Source of the DNA: Simkaniaceae bacterium
GTDB lineage: Bacteria; Chlamydiota; Chlamydiia; Chlamydiales; Simkaniaceae
NCBI GenBank assembly: GCA_026708385.1
Contig: JAPOVA010000025.1
Span: 1 to 48,906 of the forward strand
DNA: 48,906 nt
Direction of reading: 5' to 3'
In this document: one piece after another, positions 8,555-18,097 of the stretch
How positions within the stretch are numbered: position 1 is the stretch's first letter
Layout of the letters: each line of letters starts with the position of its first letter
Notes under the pieces: model-generated
What the model was told of the DNA's origin: nothing
The model's input: the letters and a program-made list of their open reading frames with translations, nothing else
The model's database searches: none
Program-made: the position numbers and the translations under genes

Positions 8555-9777
8555 TCATCCTGCTCATCTTCTGCCTCTTCTGTTCGGCCGTTCTCTCTTC
8601 CTCCGAAACTGCCTTTTTCTCCCTTTCCTCCATGCGTATCCTGAGCTATCGACACTCTCCGGATCGGAAAAAGCAGGTGGTAGCGAATCTCTTACTCCGT
8701 CCCCGAGACCTATTGGTCACCCTTTTGATGTTCAATGTCTTGGCCAACATTCTGATCCAGAATATCGTTTCCGCACTGTTCGGCACCTTTTCCGGATACC
8801 TCCTCACCGTCGGCCTTCCCCTCTTACTGACTCTCATTTTCGGAGAAGTGATTCCGAAATCGATCGCTTATCCGATGAACGAAGAGATCGCATGTACGAT
8901 GGGTTCCGTGATCGGGTTCATGCAAAGAGCGGTCAAACCGCTACGCCTCATCGTGATCCGGATTACGGGGGCGATCGCTTACCTTTTTTCCCTCCTCTTC
9001 AGGAAGGAGAGGGATATATCCGTTGCGGGGCTGGGACATGCCCGCGCTACGTCGGAAAACCGGGGTACCGTCGCCGCCCGCGCCGCACCACTTCTCCCCG
9101 GCCACCCCCACCTCGCCGAAGATCCGGTAAGAGAAGTCATGTGCCCGCGCGGGGAGATTCTCTTTTTCGATATCAACACCCCCCCGGATCGGCTCCTCTC
9201 CCTCTTTGTTCGCCGAGAAAGGGGCCGGGTGCCCGTTTGTAGCGGTACCCTCGAAAATGTCATGGGGATCATGGAAGCGGACCGGTTCTTCCTGCACGGC
9301 AACAGGATACGACGGTCGCAGGATGTAGTGCCCTTTTTGAGCAAGGCACTCTTCGTTCCGGAGTCGATGACCTGTTCTTCCGCTTTGCGGACTCTCTCCG
9401 GAAAGGGGGGGGGGATGTTGATCGTGATCGATGAGTACGGGTCGGTTGCCGGACTCGTCACTCACGAGGATATCTACGAACGGGTTATCGGCAAGATTGC
9501 GGATAGAAGAGATCCCGCCGGTACCTACACGAAGCTCTCCGAAGATGCGATCGTGGCAAACGGAAAAATGACGTTGGAGGAGTTCGAGCGGCTTTTCGAC
9601 GTCCGTTTGGAGAGTCCCAACACCATGACGACCGTCGGGGGGTGGCTGACGGAGCGGTTCGGCGATATTCCCGAGACCGGGGCACGTGATCGGTATGCCG
9701 GCTTTTCCTTCCACATCCTGGCTTCGGATCGTAAGCGGGTACGAAGAGTCTACGTGCGCAGGGTGGGCAAGGTATGA
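8539..9777 (+). CDS. DUF21/CBS-pair/CorC-HlyC membrane protein 1
   Basis: I chose the GTG at 8539, which gives a membrane helix at once (RFALIILLIFCLF). It overlaps the end of the FtsB-like gene, as is usual in this compact operon. The protein has about 412 residues: DUF21 (CNNM-like) membrane domain with three or four spans to about residue 150, a CBS pair around 200-330 including the IVIDEYGSVAGLVT motif, and a CorC/HlyC domain at the end (SPNTMTTVGGWL). Relatives are called TlyC or CorC and are linked to magnesium or cobalt efflux, and the haemolysin name is historical. Chlamydiae carry two such genes in tandem, as here. A G10 tract lies at 9405-9414. Confidence 0.92.
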   Translation: MRFALIILLIFCLFCSAVLSSSETAFFSLSSMRILSYRHSPDRKKQVVANLLLRPRDLLVTLLMFNVLANILIQNIVSALFGTFSGYLLTVGLPLLLTLIFGEVIPKSIAYPMNEEIACTMGSVIGFMQRAVKPLRLIVIRITGAIAYLFSLLFRKERDISVAGLGHARATSENRGTVAARAAPLLPGHPHLAEDPVREVMCPRGEILFFDINTPPDRLLSLFVRRERGRVPVCSGTLENVMGIMEADRFFLHGNRIRRSQDVVPFLSKALFVPESMTCSSALRTLSGKGGGMLIVIDEYGSVAGLVTHEDIYERVIGKIADRRDPAGTYTKLSEDAIVANGKMTLEEFERLFDVRLESPNTMTTVGGWLTERFGDIPETGARDRYAGFSFHILASDRKRVRRVYVRRVGKV

Positions 9778-10997
9778 GGGAAGGCCCGTACCTCTTTCTG
9801 CTCTTGCTTCTGATCGCCCTGATCGTACAGGGGTTTTATTCCATGCTCGAAATGGCGTGTATGTCTTTCAATCGGGTCCGATTGCAATACTACGTGAGCC
9901 GAGGTTCTCTGCGCGCTGCGTGGACGAGCAAACTCCTTGCCCAACCCGCAGCTTTTTTCGGCACGACCCTCATCGGAGTCAATGCCGCCATGCAGTTCGG
10001 TTCGGAGTGTGCCCGCCGTTTTTTTGCCTCCTTAGGCCTTAGTCCCGACTGGGCGACATTATCTCAAGTCATTCTTGTCCTGCTGATTGCAGAACTTCCC
10101 CCGATGTTCGTGGCACGTCGTTATGCCGAGAGCGTTACCATGATCGGCATTCCCGTCGTTTACGTTACCTCCGCCATCCTGCGACCCGTCACCTTGGTTT
10201 TGGAGCGTATATCACTTTGTGTCAATACATTGTTTCATGTCAAATCCTCCACACCCCCCCTTTCCCGGGAAGAGTTGAAACGGGCGATCGAAGAGCGCGA
10301 TGACAAGGGTGCGCAACAGGAGGGGAGGGGGGCCGGTTTCGATCCCGTGTTGTCCGATCTCTTCTCTCTGGAGCGGAGGCGAGCCAAGGATTTTATGAAA
10401 CCGATCGAATCGGCCCGGTTGATTCGAGCCGATGCGACGGTCGGTGATCTGCGCACTCTTTTAGGATTCGAACCCTCCCCCTTCGCTTTCCTTTTTGAGA
10501 AGACGAAGAATACTATTGCGGGGGTCGTATTCATTCGTCATCTACTCGGTATGCAAGAGGACACGCCCGTAATTCGTGTGGCGCGACCCCCTTGGTTTGT
10601 CGGAGAGGGAAAGCCTCTTTTTCGGCTCATCGAGGCTTTTAGAGGGGGCAATCAGGGTCCTGCGATCGTGCTGAACCGGGTAGGGTTTGCCGTCGGCTTT
10701 CTCCCTTTTAAGGCGGTCTTGGAAACGTTGCTGGATGTGGGCCGTGGGGAGATGGAAGAGCGGAGAGTGATTGTGGATCGTTGCCTTCCCGAGACGACCC
10801 TTGTCTCCGAAGTCAATGCCCGGTTCGGCCTCTCCTTACCGGAAAAAGGGGGGGAATCGCTCGAAGAGCTGATGGCAAGGACCATAGGACGCAAGCCGGG
10901 GAAGGGAGACTCCTGTCGGTTCGGCCGGATGAAACTTACGGTTGAAGGGGGTTTACGAATTACGGGCGGTACGATCTCCATTCGCTCGGTGGATTAG
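9774..10997 (+). CDS. DUF21/CBS-pair membrane protein 2
   Basis: This 407-residue protein starts within the stop of the preceding paralogue (ATGA overlap), which shows translational coupling. It has hydrophobic segments near residues 1-25, 60-80, 95-115 and 120-145 (DUF21), a more diverged CBS pair about 195-320 without the clear DEYG motif, and a C-terminal CorC-like domain ending in GGTISIRSVD. The two tandem proteins probably act together as a hetero-oligomeric ion transporter. That is an inference from arrangement. Confidence 0.88.
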   Translation: MREGPYLFLLLLLIALIVQGFYSMLEMACMSFNRVRLQYYVSRGSLRAAWTSKLLAQPAAFFGTTLIGVNAAMQFGSECARRFFASLGLSPDWATLSQVILVLLIAELPPMFVARRYAESVTMIGIPVVYVTSAILRPVTLVLERISLCVNTLFHVKSSTPPLSREELKRAIEERDDKGAQQEGRGAGFDPVLSDLFSLERRRAKDFMKPIESARLIRADATVGDLRTLLGFEPSPFAFLFEKTKNTIAGVVFIRHLLGMQEDTPVIRVARPPWFVGEGKPLFRLIEAFRGGNQGPAIVLNRVGFAVGFLPFKAVLETLLDVGRGEMEERRVIVDRCLPETTLVSEVNARFGLSLPEKGGESLEELMARTIGRKPGKGDSCRFGRMKLTVEGGLRITGGTISIRSVD

Positions 10998-11000
10998 CTA

Positions 11001-11156
11001 CTAATGATTGCCTCTCAGATACCGAACGGGATAATGCTTCAAGGAAGGATCTTCCTTGTAGTGCTGATATCTCCGATCTCCCTGTTCGGGCAGTCGTTTT
11101 GCCGCTTCCTTCTCCAGTGCCTCCACCAGGAGTGTTATCATTTCTTCTTCGTGCAT
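11001..11156 (-). CDS. Small 51-residue protein
   Basis: This short ORF starts MHEEEMITLLVEALEK and ends YPVRYLRGNH. It has a good ribosome site, GAGGAG at 11164-11169, seven bases before the ATG, and a plausible promoter upstream (11240-11268). The N-terminal half is an acidic amphipathic helix and the rest is polar. Another frame upstream (from 11241) reads METYGSVVCVGNTHY, so a single frameshift in a longer gene is the alternative. I do not recognise it. It lies just upstream-facing of nothing else: its 3' end meets that of CBS protein 2, and the NifS-like gene is behind it on the same strand. Confidence 0.6.
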   Translation of the reverse strand: MHEEEMITLLVEALEKEAAKRLPEQGDRRYQHYKEDPSLKHYPVRYLRGNH

Positions 11157-11239
11157 CGTAATGCTCCTCAAGGTATATCAGGGGCACGAGGCAGGGGTAG
11201 TGAGTGTTTCCGACACAAACAACCGAGCCGTATGTCTCC

Positions 11240-11268
11240 ATTCTATAAAAAAATATTTAAACGATCAA
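11240..11268 (-). promoter_or_regulatory. Promoter for the 51-residue ORF
   Basis: Read on the minus strand, TTGATC (11263-11268), a 17-base AT-rich spacer and TAGAAT (11240-11245) form a sigma-70-like promoter. A start near 11233 gives a leader of about 75 bases to the small ORF. The surrounding 11240-11304 is markedly AT-rich compared with the flanks. Confidence 0.5.
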
Positions 11269-11304
11269 ATATATTTTTTGACTAAAATGTATATTTATAC
11301 ACTA

Positions 11305-12456
11305 TCATGTTGAATATAAGTAACATAATCTTTTGAGAATGTTGACAACGCGTACCGTCTCTTCCTCATCGTTTGTCCGTCCGAAGGAAAAACGTACCGC
11401 TCGGGCTACTCTCTCTCTCGGAAAGCCCATGTTGAGCAGGACGCGAGAAGGTTCGCGCATCCCCGATGCACAGGCACTCCCCTGACTGACGGCGACCCCT
11501 TCCGAATCGAGTTGAATGGCCAAGGACTCTCCGTCAATACCGGGGAAGGAGATGTTGGAGATATTGGAGATTCTGGTGACCTCTCTCGGAGAATCACTTT
11601 CGTTGATCATTGCCTCGGGAATCGCCTCTTTGAGTAAGCGTTCGAAACGGGACCTCAGGTGCCGGATACGGGTTGCGGAGAGCTCTCCTTCGGTATCCAG
11701 AATCGAGACCGCCTCGCCGAGACCCACGATTCCCGGAAGGTTTTCCGTCCCGGCCCGTAATCCGAATTCCTGCGGTCCTCCGGTAAAAAGGGGGGACGGA
11801 GATGATCCTCCTCTCAGATAAATAAATCCCGTGCCGGGAGGACCGTGAATCTTGTGTCCGGAAAAGCCGATCCCGCTTACCCCCTCGGGTATGGTAAAAT
11901 GCTCTTTGCCGAGAAGAGCTACCCCGTCGATTACGAGAGGAATTCCTCTCTTCCGTGCTTCGTCGGCAAAGGGAGCCAAGGGAAGTTTGATCCCCGTCTC
12001 ACTATTGACCCCCGACAAGACGATCAATGCGGTACCGGAACCTGTGGTATCCGTGTCGATCGCCCGCACCACCGATGTGACCGTCGGTGCTCCTCGGAGC
12101 CCCGGTGAGAGGAAGGTGACGGGGCGCCCTTGAGAGGCGAGCTCTCGGACACTCTCGAAAATGGCGGGATGTTCGAGGTCGGTCGTGATGATTCGGCCCG
12201 GCCGTTTTGCACAGAAACCCCGGATAAGGAGATTCATACTCTCCGTCCCCCCCGAAGTGAAAAGGACCTCCGAGGGGCGTACGCGGAGAAATGTGGCGAT
12301 CTTTGCTCTGACACGGGAGAGTACGGCCCTACTCGTTCTGCTCCGTTCGTGGATTCCGGAGGGGTTGCCGTAGCGAGCCATCTGTTCGGTTACGGCGCGT
12401 ATGACCCGGGGGTCCGTGGGAGCGTGTCCGTTATGATCGAGGTAGATACGCTTCAT
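11305..12456 (-). CDS. NifS/IscS-like cysteine desulfurase
   Basis: I chose MKRIYLDHNGHAP (ATG at 12456), the typical NifS start, which overlaps the end of the PP2C gene by 26 bases. It gives 383 residues. PLP-binding Lys lies in GFSGHKIHGPPG and the sulfur-carrying Cys in GSACASG. It is a class V aminotransferase fold that removes sulfur from cysteine for iron-sulfur cluster building. Chlamydial genomes place a NifS-related gene between the CBS pair and a PP2C phosphatase, the same order as here. Whether it is the main IscS/SufS of the cell cannot be told. Confidence 0.9.
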   Translation of the reverse strand: MKRIYLDHNGHAPTDPRVIRAVTEQMARYGNPSGIHERSRTSRAVLSRVRAKIATFLRVRPSEVLFTSGGTESMNLLIRGFCAKRPGRIITTDLEHPAIFESVRELASQGRPVTFLSPGLRGAPTVTSVVRAIDTDTTGSGTALIVLSGVNSETGIKLPLAPFADEARKRGIPLVIDGVALLGKEHFTIPEGVSGIGFSGHKIHGPPGTGFIYLRGGSSPSPLFTGGPQEFGLRAGTENLPGIVGLGEAVSILDTEGELSATRIRHLRSRFERLLKEAIPEAMINESDSPREVTRISNISNISFPGIDGESLAIQLDSEGVAVSQGSACASGMREPSRVLLNMGFPRERVARAVRFSFGRTNDEEETVRVVNILKRLCYLYST

Positions 12457-13207
12457 CGACCCGCACATTGATGATGGTGATATTGTCGTGGCCACCGTTT
12501 GATTTGGCGATATTGATCAGGGACGTCGTCGCCTCTTCGGGGTCGGGATGTCCTTCGAGAACGGAGGCGATCATGACATCGGAGACGACATCGGTCAGAC
12601 CGTCCGAACACATCAGATAGACATCCTCCTGCCTTACGGGGGTAATATGCATCTCTACATCTACCTCGCCCTGTGTTCCGAGGGCGCGGGTGAGGATATG
12701 GTCGTGTTGGAAGGGTAGCTCCGGAGCGGGGAGGGCGGTATTGCGTTCCGTCAGGGCGTTTCGGAGAGAATGGTCTACGGTTAGTCTATCCAGCTTTCCC
12801 CTCCTGTACCGGTAGATGCGACTATCCCCTACGTGGCCGTAAATCAGGAAACGTTCGTGAAAGAGGAGGACGCATATGGTCGTTCCCATACCCCTGTATT
12901 GCTTCTTCTTATGGCTCAGTGAGTAGATGCGACTGTTGGCACTCTCGATAAACAATTTGGTCAGGGAACAGAGATCGAAGATATTCCACTCCCTTTTTTT
13001 CGTAATGAACAACTCCTCGATCGACGCACAGAGGAACCGGATCGCCTCTTGTGCCGCGATCTCTCCTGCTCTGTGCCCCCCCATTCCGTCCGCGAGAGCA
13101 AAAAATCCGTTCTCCATTAGCCGGTCCCACACATCTTCGTTGTTGGGGCGGGCAAGACCTATATCGGAGTGACCGAACGATTTGAGGGTGAAACGTAACG
13201 GATTCAC
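12431..13207 (-). CDS. PP2C-type Ser/Thr protein phosphatase
   Basis: The GTG at 13207 is preferred because GGGAG lies about 10 bases upstream and the domain begins at once (RFTLKSFGHSDIG). This gives 258 residues. Metal-binding motifs are RPNNED, ADGMGGHRAGE and the late SDGLTD. PP2C enzymes remove phosphate from Ser/Thr using two Mn or Mg ions, and a homologue in C. trachomatis has been shown to be an active phosphatase. It lies between a lipoprotein gene and the NifS-like gene on the same strand, and probably belongs to one operon with them. Confidence 0.93.
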   Translation of the reverse strand: MNPLRFTLKSFGHSDIGLARPNNEDVWDRLMENGFFALADGMGGHRAGEIAAQEAIRFLCASIEELFITKKREWNIFDLCSLTKLFIESANSRIYSLSHKKKQYRGMGTTICVLLFHERFLIYGHVGDSRIYRYRRGKLDRLTVDHSLRNALTERNTALPAPELPFQHDHILTRALGTQGEVDVEMHITPVRQEDVYLMCSDGLTDVVSDVMIASVLEGHPDPEEATTSLINIAKSNGGHDNITIINVRVDEAYLPRS

Positions 13208-13241
13208 AAGATGCAATCTCCCTTTAAGATCGGGTGTCGGA

Positions 13242-13856
13242 TCAGGAATGCTTGGCCGAAAGAACGTACTCTTCGATCCGTTTGGCCACCACCTTGGCAA
13301 ACCGGGCATGGGCCAATCCGATCGGGGTAACGGCGAAGGAGACCTTTCTCCACCGGTCGGGATCGGATTCTTCGAGACGGGCCGATTCGGGGACGAGATA
13401 GCTCTGTCGAACGATTTCCTGCAGTATGAGGAGGGGTGCCTTCCTTCGTAGATCGAATACCCGTATGCGCATGGTCATCACCAATTCACGGGAGGGGGTG
13501 AGCATATCGAAAAGGGAACGGGTCGGTTTTTTCGGTACGATGTCGTGTTCGATGAGTTCGGTACGGGCGACGAACTCTTCCGATTCGGCAGTGGCCAAGC
13601 GGAGATTGCGCCGTTTGAGGAAGTATTGGCGTAGGTGTTCGGTGAATTCTTCCGTGAGGCCGGAGGAGAGGGGTGCCTCGCGGGGAGGGAGGACGGGGGC
13701 GATGGCGATAGCGGGTTTTGCACGGTCGTTACCTTGGTACCGGATGGCCGCGGGGCCGGATACGGAATCGAGGTGTCGGGTGTTACAGCCCGAGAGCAGG
13801 GTCGAAAACAGAACCGAGAACAAGGCAAGTCGGGGGTGGCGGATCGGAAGGAACAT
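13242..13856 (-). CDS. Putative lipoprotein
   Basis: The ATG at 13856 (MFLPIRHPRLALF) has AGGAG 10 bases upstream. An in-frame ATG at 13880 is less likely. It gives 204 residues. The signal peptide ends in a lipobox, LLSGC, so the mature protein should be lipid-anchored. The body has an ATP-free alpha/beta pattern, with VLPPREAPLSSGLTEEF and later FDMLTPSRELVMTMRI. I do not recognise a named family. It precedes the PP2C gene on the same strand. Function unknown. Confidence 0.75.
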   Translation of the reverse strand: MFLPIRHPRLALFSVLFSTLLSGCNTRHLDSVSGPAAIRYQGNDRAKPAIAIAPVLPPREAPLSSGLTEEFTEHLRQYFLKRRNLRLATAESEEFVARTELIEHDIVPKKPTRSLFDMLTPSRELVMTMRIRVFDLRRKAPLLILQEIVRQSYLVPESARLEESDPDRWRKVSFAVTPIGLAHARFAKVVAKRIEEYVLSAKHS

Positions 13857-13949
13857 CTCTTTGCATCTCCTAAAGAACACTTGACGCTTAAGCCCCGCAT
13901 ACTACCAAAATCTTTTCCTTTTTTCAAACCTTCTTTCCCAAAAAAATCT

Positions 13950-13977
13950 TTGGATTTTTAATGGGCCTTTGTATACA
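13950..13977 (+). promoter_or_regulatory. Promoter of the fatty-acid cluster
   Basis: TTGGAT (13950-13955), a 16-base spacer and TATACA (13972-13977) lie about 75 bases before fabH. It is the only good sigma-70-like match in the gap that separates fabH from the divergent lipoprotein gene. Confidence 0.5.
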
Positions 13978-14052
13978 CTCTAATCCGTTAAAAACACGGT
14001 CTCTCCGGTCGATTTTTGCCGGAAAGGCCCTCGAGTAAAGATTGTTTGTCGC

Positions 14053-15054
14053 ATGGTTGTCAGGGCAAAAATAACCGGACTCGGATCGTATCTCCCGAAA
14101 CGTGTCCTGTCGAACGCCGATTTGGAGAAAATGGTCGATACTTCGGATGAGTGGATCGTCTCCCGAACGGGCATGAAGGAGAGGCGGATTGCCGGGAAAG
14201 AGGAATCGACCTCTTCGATGGGGTACATGGCGGCTGTGAAGGCACTCGATAGGTCCTCCGTTTTGCCCGAATCGATCGACTTGATCATCGTGGCGACGGT
14301 TACTCCGGATTACGGTTTTCCGAGTACCGCCTGTTTGATTCAGAGTCGTTTGGGTGCCTCTCGGGCGGTTGCCGTCGACATACAGGCCGCCTGCACGGGC
14401 ATGCTCTACGCTCTCTCTTCAGCTAAGGCGTACGTGGAGGTGGGTATGTACGATACCGTCCTCGTCGTTGCCTCGGAAAAGCTCTCATCCATCGTCGACT
14501 ATACCGACAGAAATACGTGCATCCTCTTCGGGGATGGTGCGAGTGCTTGTGTCGTGAGTGGAAAGAGAGAAGGTGAAGGGCTTGCGATCAATCGGATCTC
14601 TTTGGGAGCGGACGGTATACACTCCGATTTGCTCATCCTTCCCGGAGGGGGGTCGACCTTTCCCGCAACGGAAGAAAGTGTGAAGAACCGGTTGCATTAT
14701 CTCCGGATGGAAGGGAAGGAGATCTTTAAGCAGGCCGTCCGACGTATGGAAAGCGCTATCGAGGATTGTCTGAGGGGAACCGGTTCGGAAAGGGGGCGGA
14801 TCGATCGTTTGGTGCCCCATCAGGCCAATATTCGCATTATTGAGGCACTGGCGAGGAGGTTGGGAATAGGGATGGATAGGGTTTTCGTAAACATCGGCAA
14901 GTACGGGAATACCTCCGCGTCCTCCGTCGGGATTGCTCTCGATGAGTTGATGGAAGAGGGGAGTGTACGATCGGGGGATCATATCGTGTTGTGTGCGTTC
15001 GGTGCCGGATTGACTTGGGGGGCGGCGACCATGTCTTATGAAGTGGAAGATTGA
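14053..15054 (+). CDS. fabH: 3-oxoacyl-ACP synthase III (KAS III)
   Basis: This 333-residue protein is complete. The active-site triad is visible: Cys in QAACTGML, His in PHQANIR and Asn in GNTSAS. KAS III condenses acetyl-CoA with malonyl-ACP to begin type II fatty-acid synthesis in the cytoplasm. It is the first gene of fabH-fabD-fabG-acpP, the order seen in chlamydiae, with a 6-base gap to fabD. No strong Shine-Dalgarno precedes the ATG. Confidence 0.97.
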   Translation: MVVRAKITGLGSYLPKRVLSNADLEKMVDTSDEWIVSRTGMKERRIAGKEESTSSMGYMAAVKALDRSSVLPESIDLIIVATVTPDYGFPSTACLIQSRLGASRAVAVDIQAACTGMLYALSSAKAYVEVGMYDTVLVVASEKLSSIVDYTDRNTCILFGDGASACVVSGKREGEGLAINRISLGADGIHSDLLILPGGGSTFPATEESVKNRLHYLRMEGKEIFKQAVRRMESAIEDCLRGTGSERGRIDRLVPHQANIRIIEALARRLGIGMDRVFVNIGKYGNTSASSVGIALDELMEEGSVRSGDHIVLCAFGAGLTWGAATMSYEVED

Positions 15055-15060
15055 GGAAGT

Positions 15061-16014
15061 ATGGACCGAAAAATAGCCTTTTTGTTTCCCGGTCAGGGGT
15101 CTCAGTACGTGGGTATGGGAAGGGATTTTTTTGACTCTTTTGCGGAAGCGAGAGAGACCTTCGAAGAGGCCGATGATCTGCTGGGGTTTGCTCTTTCCGA
15201 GCTGATTTTCGGAGGTTCGCCCTCTGAGTTGACATTGACGAAACACTGTCAGGTGGCCATCTACGTAGTCAGTATGGCGATTTTGCGGGTCATTCGTGCG
15301 CGGTACGATACGATTCGTCCCGTCGTGTGTGCCGGAATGAGCCTGGGAGAGTATTCTGCGTTAACGGGAGCCGGTCGCCTCTCATTCGTCGACGGTATCG
15401 ATATCGTGCGTGCACGCGGCTTATACATGCATGAGGCATCGGTGAAACATCCGGGGACGATGGCTGTCTGTCTGGGCGTGAAGCAACATGTCGTGGAGGC
15501 GGTGATCGATGAGATCCGGGCGACCCACCCCGTTTGGATGGCCAACTTGAACTGTCCCGGACAAATCGTCATCTCCGGTACCTCCGCAGGGGTAAAGAGG
15601 GCGGGGGAAATGCTGAAGAGCAGGGGTGCCAAGAGGGTGCTTTCCCTCGATGTTGCGGGTGCGTTTCATAGCGGACTTATGGAAGAGGCAAAAGGGAGGC
15701 TTGCCGAGAGACTTGCCGTCGTTCCGATCAAAGAGAGCGATGTCGATGTCGTCCTCAATGCGGTGGGAGAGTACGTGTATGATACCGATACCGTCAGACG
15801 GTGTTTGATTGATCAGGTCGTCGCTCCCGTTCTCTGGGAGAAAGGGATCAGGAGGATGGATGAGCGGGGGACGGAGCTCTTTATCGAGATCGGGTGCGGA
15901 CGTTCTCTCGGGGGTATGAACGGGAGGATAGGACCCTCGGGCAAAACGATCAGTATCGAGAAGGTGAATGACCTGGAAGAGTTGGCGAAGTGCGTGGGTT
16001 GTGTCACCGTATGA
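15061..16014 (+). CDS. fabD: Malonyl-CoA:ACP transacylase
   Basis: This 317-residue protein has GQGSQYVGMG at the N-terminus, the active-site Ser in GMSLGEYSAL and the catalytic His in AGAFHS. It loads malonyl groups from CoA to ACP. It is 6 bases after fabH and overlaps fabG by 4 bases (ATGA), so it is translationally coupled. Confidence 0.97.
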   Translation: MDRKIAFLFPGQGSQYVGMGRDFFDSFAEARETFEEADDLLGFALSELIFGGSPSELTLTKHCQVAIYVVSMAILRVIRARYDTIRPVVCAGMSLGEYSALTGAGRLSFVDGIDIVRARGLYMHEASVKHPGTMAVCLGVKQHVVEAVIDEIRATHPVWMANLNCPGQIVISGTSAGVKRAGEMLKSRGAKRVLSLDVAGAFHSGLMEEAKGRLAERLAVVPIKESDVDVVLNAVGEYVYDTDTVRRCLIDQVVAPVLWEKGIRRMDERGTELFIEIGCGRSLGGMNGRIGPSGKTISIEKVNDLEELAKCVGCVTV

Positions 16015-16760
16015 AGGGACTGCTTAAAGAGAAACGGACGTTGGTTACGGGCGGTAGTTCGGGATTAGGGAGACGCATTGCCGTCCTGTTTGCGGAACAG
16101 GGCGCGTCCGTCGCCATTTTCGGCACGAACGGGCAGCGACTCGAGGAGGCGAAAGGGGAAATCGGTCGGGCGGGAGGGGGTGATGTCGTGGTTGAAAAGG
16201 TCGATGTTTCCCGGACCGATGAGGTACGCAAAGCGTGCGACTGTTTACTGGGCATGTGGGGGGGTGTCGACGTGTTGGTCAATTGTGCCGGGATTACCCG
16301 GGACGGGTTGCTCTTACGGATGGAAGAGGAGGACTGGGATTGCGTGATCGACATTAACCTCAAGTCGGTTTATAGTCTGTGTCGAGCACTGGTCAAACCG
16401 ATGGTGAGGGCGCGTTCCGGAAAGATCATCAACGTTGCTTCCGTCGTCGGGTTGGTGGGAAATCCCGGGCAGACCAACTACGCAGCCTCCAAGGCGGGGA
16501 TGGTCGGGTTTACCCGATCCTTGGCCAAAGAACTGGGAAGGCGTGATATCCGTGTTAACTGTATTGCCCCCGGATTTTTTGCTACCCCTATGACCGACAG
16601 CTTGAGCGATGAGCAAAGAGAGGAGATACTTAGGCGTATTCCCATGGGGCGTTTCGGGGATCCGGAGGAGCTTGCCCGTGTCGCTCTTTTTTTGGCGAGC
16701 GATCTTTCGGGATATATCACGGGGCAGGTGCTGACCGTAGACGGCGGGATGACCGCTTAG
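16011..16760 (+). CDS. fabG: 3-oxoacyl-ACP reductase
   Basis: I chose the ATG at 16011 ([15 protein letters not shown]), which overlaps the fabD stop and gives the standard 249 residues. NADPH-binding [20 protein letters not shown], and the catalytic Ser, Tyr and Lys (VASVVG, then YAASKAG) are all present. It carries out the first reduction in fatty-acid elongation. Confidence 0.97.
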   Translation: MKGLLKEKRTLVTGGSSGLGRRIAVLFAEQGASVAIFGTNGQRLEEAKGEIGRAGGGDVVVEKVDVSRTDEVRKACDCLLGMWGGVDVLVNCAGITRDGLLLRMEEEDWDCVIDINLKSVYSLCRALVKPMVRARSGKIINVASVVGLVGNPGQTNYAASKAGMVGFTRSLAKELGRRDIRVNCIAPGFFATPMTDSLSDEQREEILRRIPMGRFGDPEELARVALFLASDLSGYITGQVLTVDGGMTA

Positions 16761-16800
16761 AAAACGATGGAACAACCAGGAAGAAATGAGGAGTGAGGAT

Positions 16801-17040
16801 ATGTCGGTAGAAGAATCGGTAATCGAGGTCGTAGTAGCACAACTCGGTGTGGATGCAGCTGAGGTAACACGGGAAAAGTCGTTTGTGGAGGATTTGGGTG
16901 CGGACTCTCTCGATCTGACCGAATTGATTATGGCTCTCGAGGAGAAGTTCGACCATGAAATCTCCGATGAGGAATCGGAAAAACTGAAGACCGTGGGAGA
17001 TGTGATCGCGTATATCGAGGCCGGGAGGGCGGGCGGATAG
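16801..17040 (+). CDS. acpP: Acyl carrier protein
   Basis: The ATG at 16801 is chosen because GAGGAGTGAGG directly precedes it, and the resulting 79 residues match the ACP length. An upstream ATG at 16786 lies within that ribosome site. The phosphopantetheine Ser is in [10 protein letters not shown]. It is a small acidic four-helix protein and carries growing acyl chains for the adjacent Fab enzymes. Confidence 0.97.
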   Translation: MSVEESVIEVVVAQLGVDAAEVTREKSFVEDLGADSLDLTELIMALEEKFDHEISDEESEKLKTVGDVIAYIEAGRAGG

Positions 17041-17059
17041 ATCCCCCTCGCGTATCGGA

Positions 17060-18097
17060 ATGGAAGAACGTGGTTTGCCGGTTTTTACTTTGCGTTCCGT
17101 TTCCAAACGATACGGACGGGGTCGCGGTGCGGTGGGTGCGTTACACGATGTCCGGCTCTCCGTATACGGGGGGGACATCTACGGCATCGTCGGGTTCAGT
17201 GGTGCCGGTAAATCGACACTCGTTCGCCTGCTCTCCGGGTTGTTGTCTCCCTCATCCGGATCGGTTCTCTTTCACGGCGAGGATCTCTCCACCATGACGA
17301 AGAGAGAGCTCGCCCTGTTTAGGAGGCGGATCGGAATGGTGTTCCAATCCTTCAATCTCCTTTCCTCGCGCAACGTGGTCGGCAATATCGAATACCCTTT
17401 GGAGATTGCCGGGGTTGTCGGAGAGGAGAGGAAGAAGAAGGTCGCAACTCTGATTTCCCTTGTCGGACTGGAGGGGAAAGAGGAGTCGTATCCGTCGCAA
17501 CTGAGCGGGGGACAAAAGCAGCGCGTCGGTATTGCCCGCGCTCTTGCCGTCGATCCGGAGGTACTTCTCTGTGACGAGGCGACCTCCGCTCTCGATCCCA
17601 CGACCACCCGGGAGATCTTAGCTCTTTTGCAGGATATTCACGATGCTCTCGGTATCACGATGGTGCTCATTACCCATGAACCGGATGTGGTCAAGCGGAT
17701 CTGCACGAAGGTGGCCGTTTTGGAAGGGGGGCGTGTGGTTGACGACGGATCGGTTGAGGAGATGTGTTCCGGGAAGATGCATGAGACGACGAGTCGTTTT
17801 TTGGAACATGCCTTTCACGATATTCCCGCTGAGCTGTTACGCAAGGGAAATTCCAATCGTATCTTTTTGAAGCTGAGGTTTATAGGAAATGAGACGAGAA
17901 AGCCCGTGATTGCCGAAGCGGTCAAACGGTTTGCCGTTTACATCAGCATTCTGTCGGGTCGGATCGATAGGATGCGATCGCAGATCATCGGGAATTTACT
18001 GATCGAACTCACGGGGTCTGCCGAGGAAATTGAGCGGACACTGCACTATTTCTCCGAAAAAGAGGTCTATTATGAGGTCATGAAAAGTGATGTATGA
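17060..18097 (+). CDS. metN: Methionine ABC transporter ATPase with NIL domain
   Basis: This 345-residue protein has Walker A GFSGAGKST, signature LSGGQKQR, Walker B LLCDEATSALDP and the H-loop in LITHEPD. The C-terminal 90 residues form a NIL (regulatory, ligand-sensing) domain, typical of MetN. It energises uptake of D/L-methionine. The gene starts 19 bases after acpP and overlaps metI, so it may be co-transcribed with the fatty-acid genes. Confidence 0.95.
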   Translation: MEERGLPVFTLRSVSKRYGRGRGAVGALHDVRLSVYGGDIYGIVGFSGAGKSTLVRLLSGLLSPSSGSVLFHGEDLSTMTKRELALFRRRIGMVFQSFNLLSSRNVVGNIEYPLEIAGVVGEERKKKVATLISLVGLEGKEESYPSQLSGGQKQRVGIARALAVDPEVLLCDEATSALDPTTTREILALLQDIHDALGITMVLITHEPDVVKRICTKVAVLEGGRVVDDGSVEEMCSGKMHETTSRFLEHAFHDIPAELLRKGNSNRIFLKLRFIGNETRKPVIAEAVKRFAVYISILSGRIDRMRSQIIGNLLIELTGSAEEIERTLHYFSEKEVYYEVMKSDV

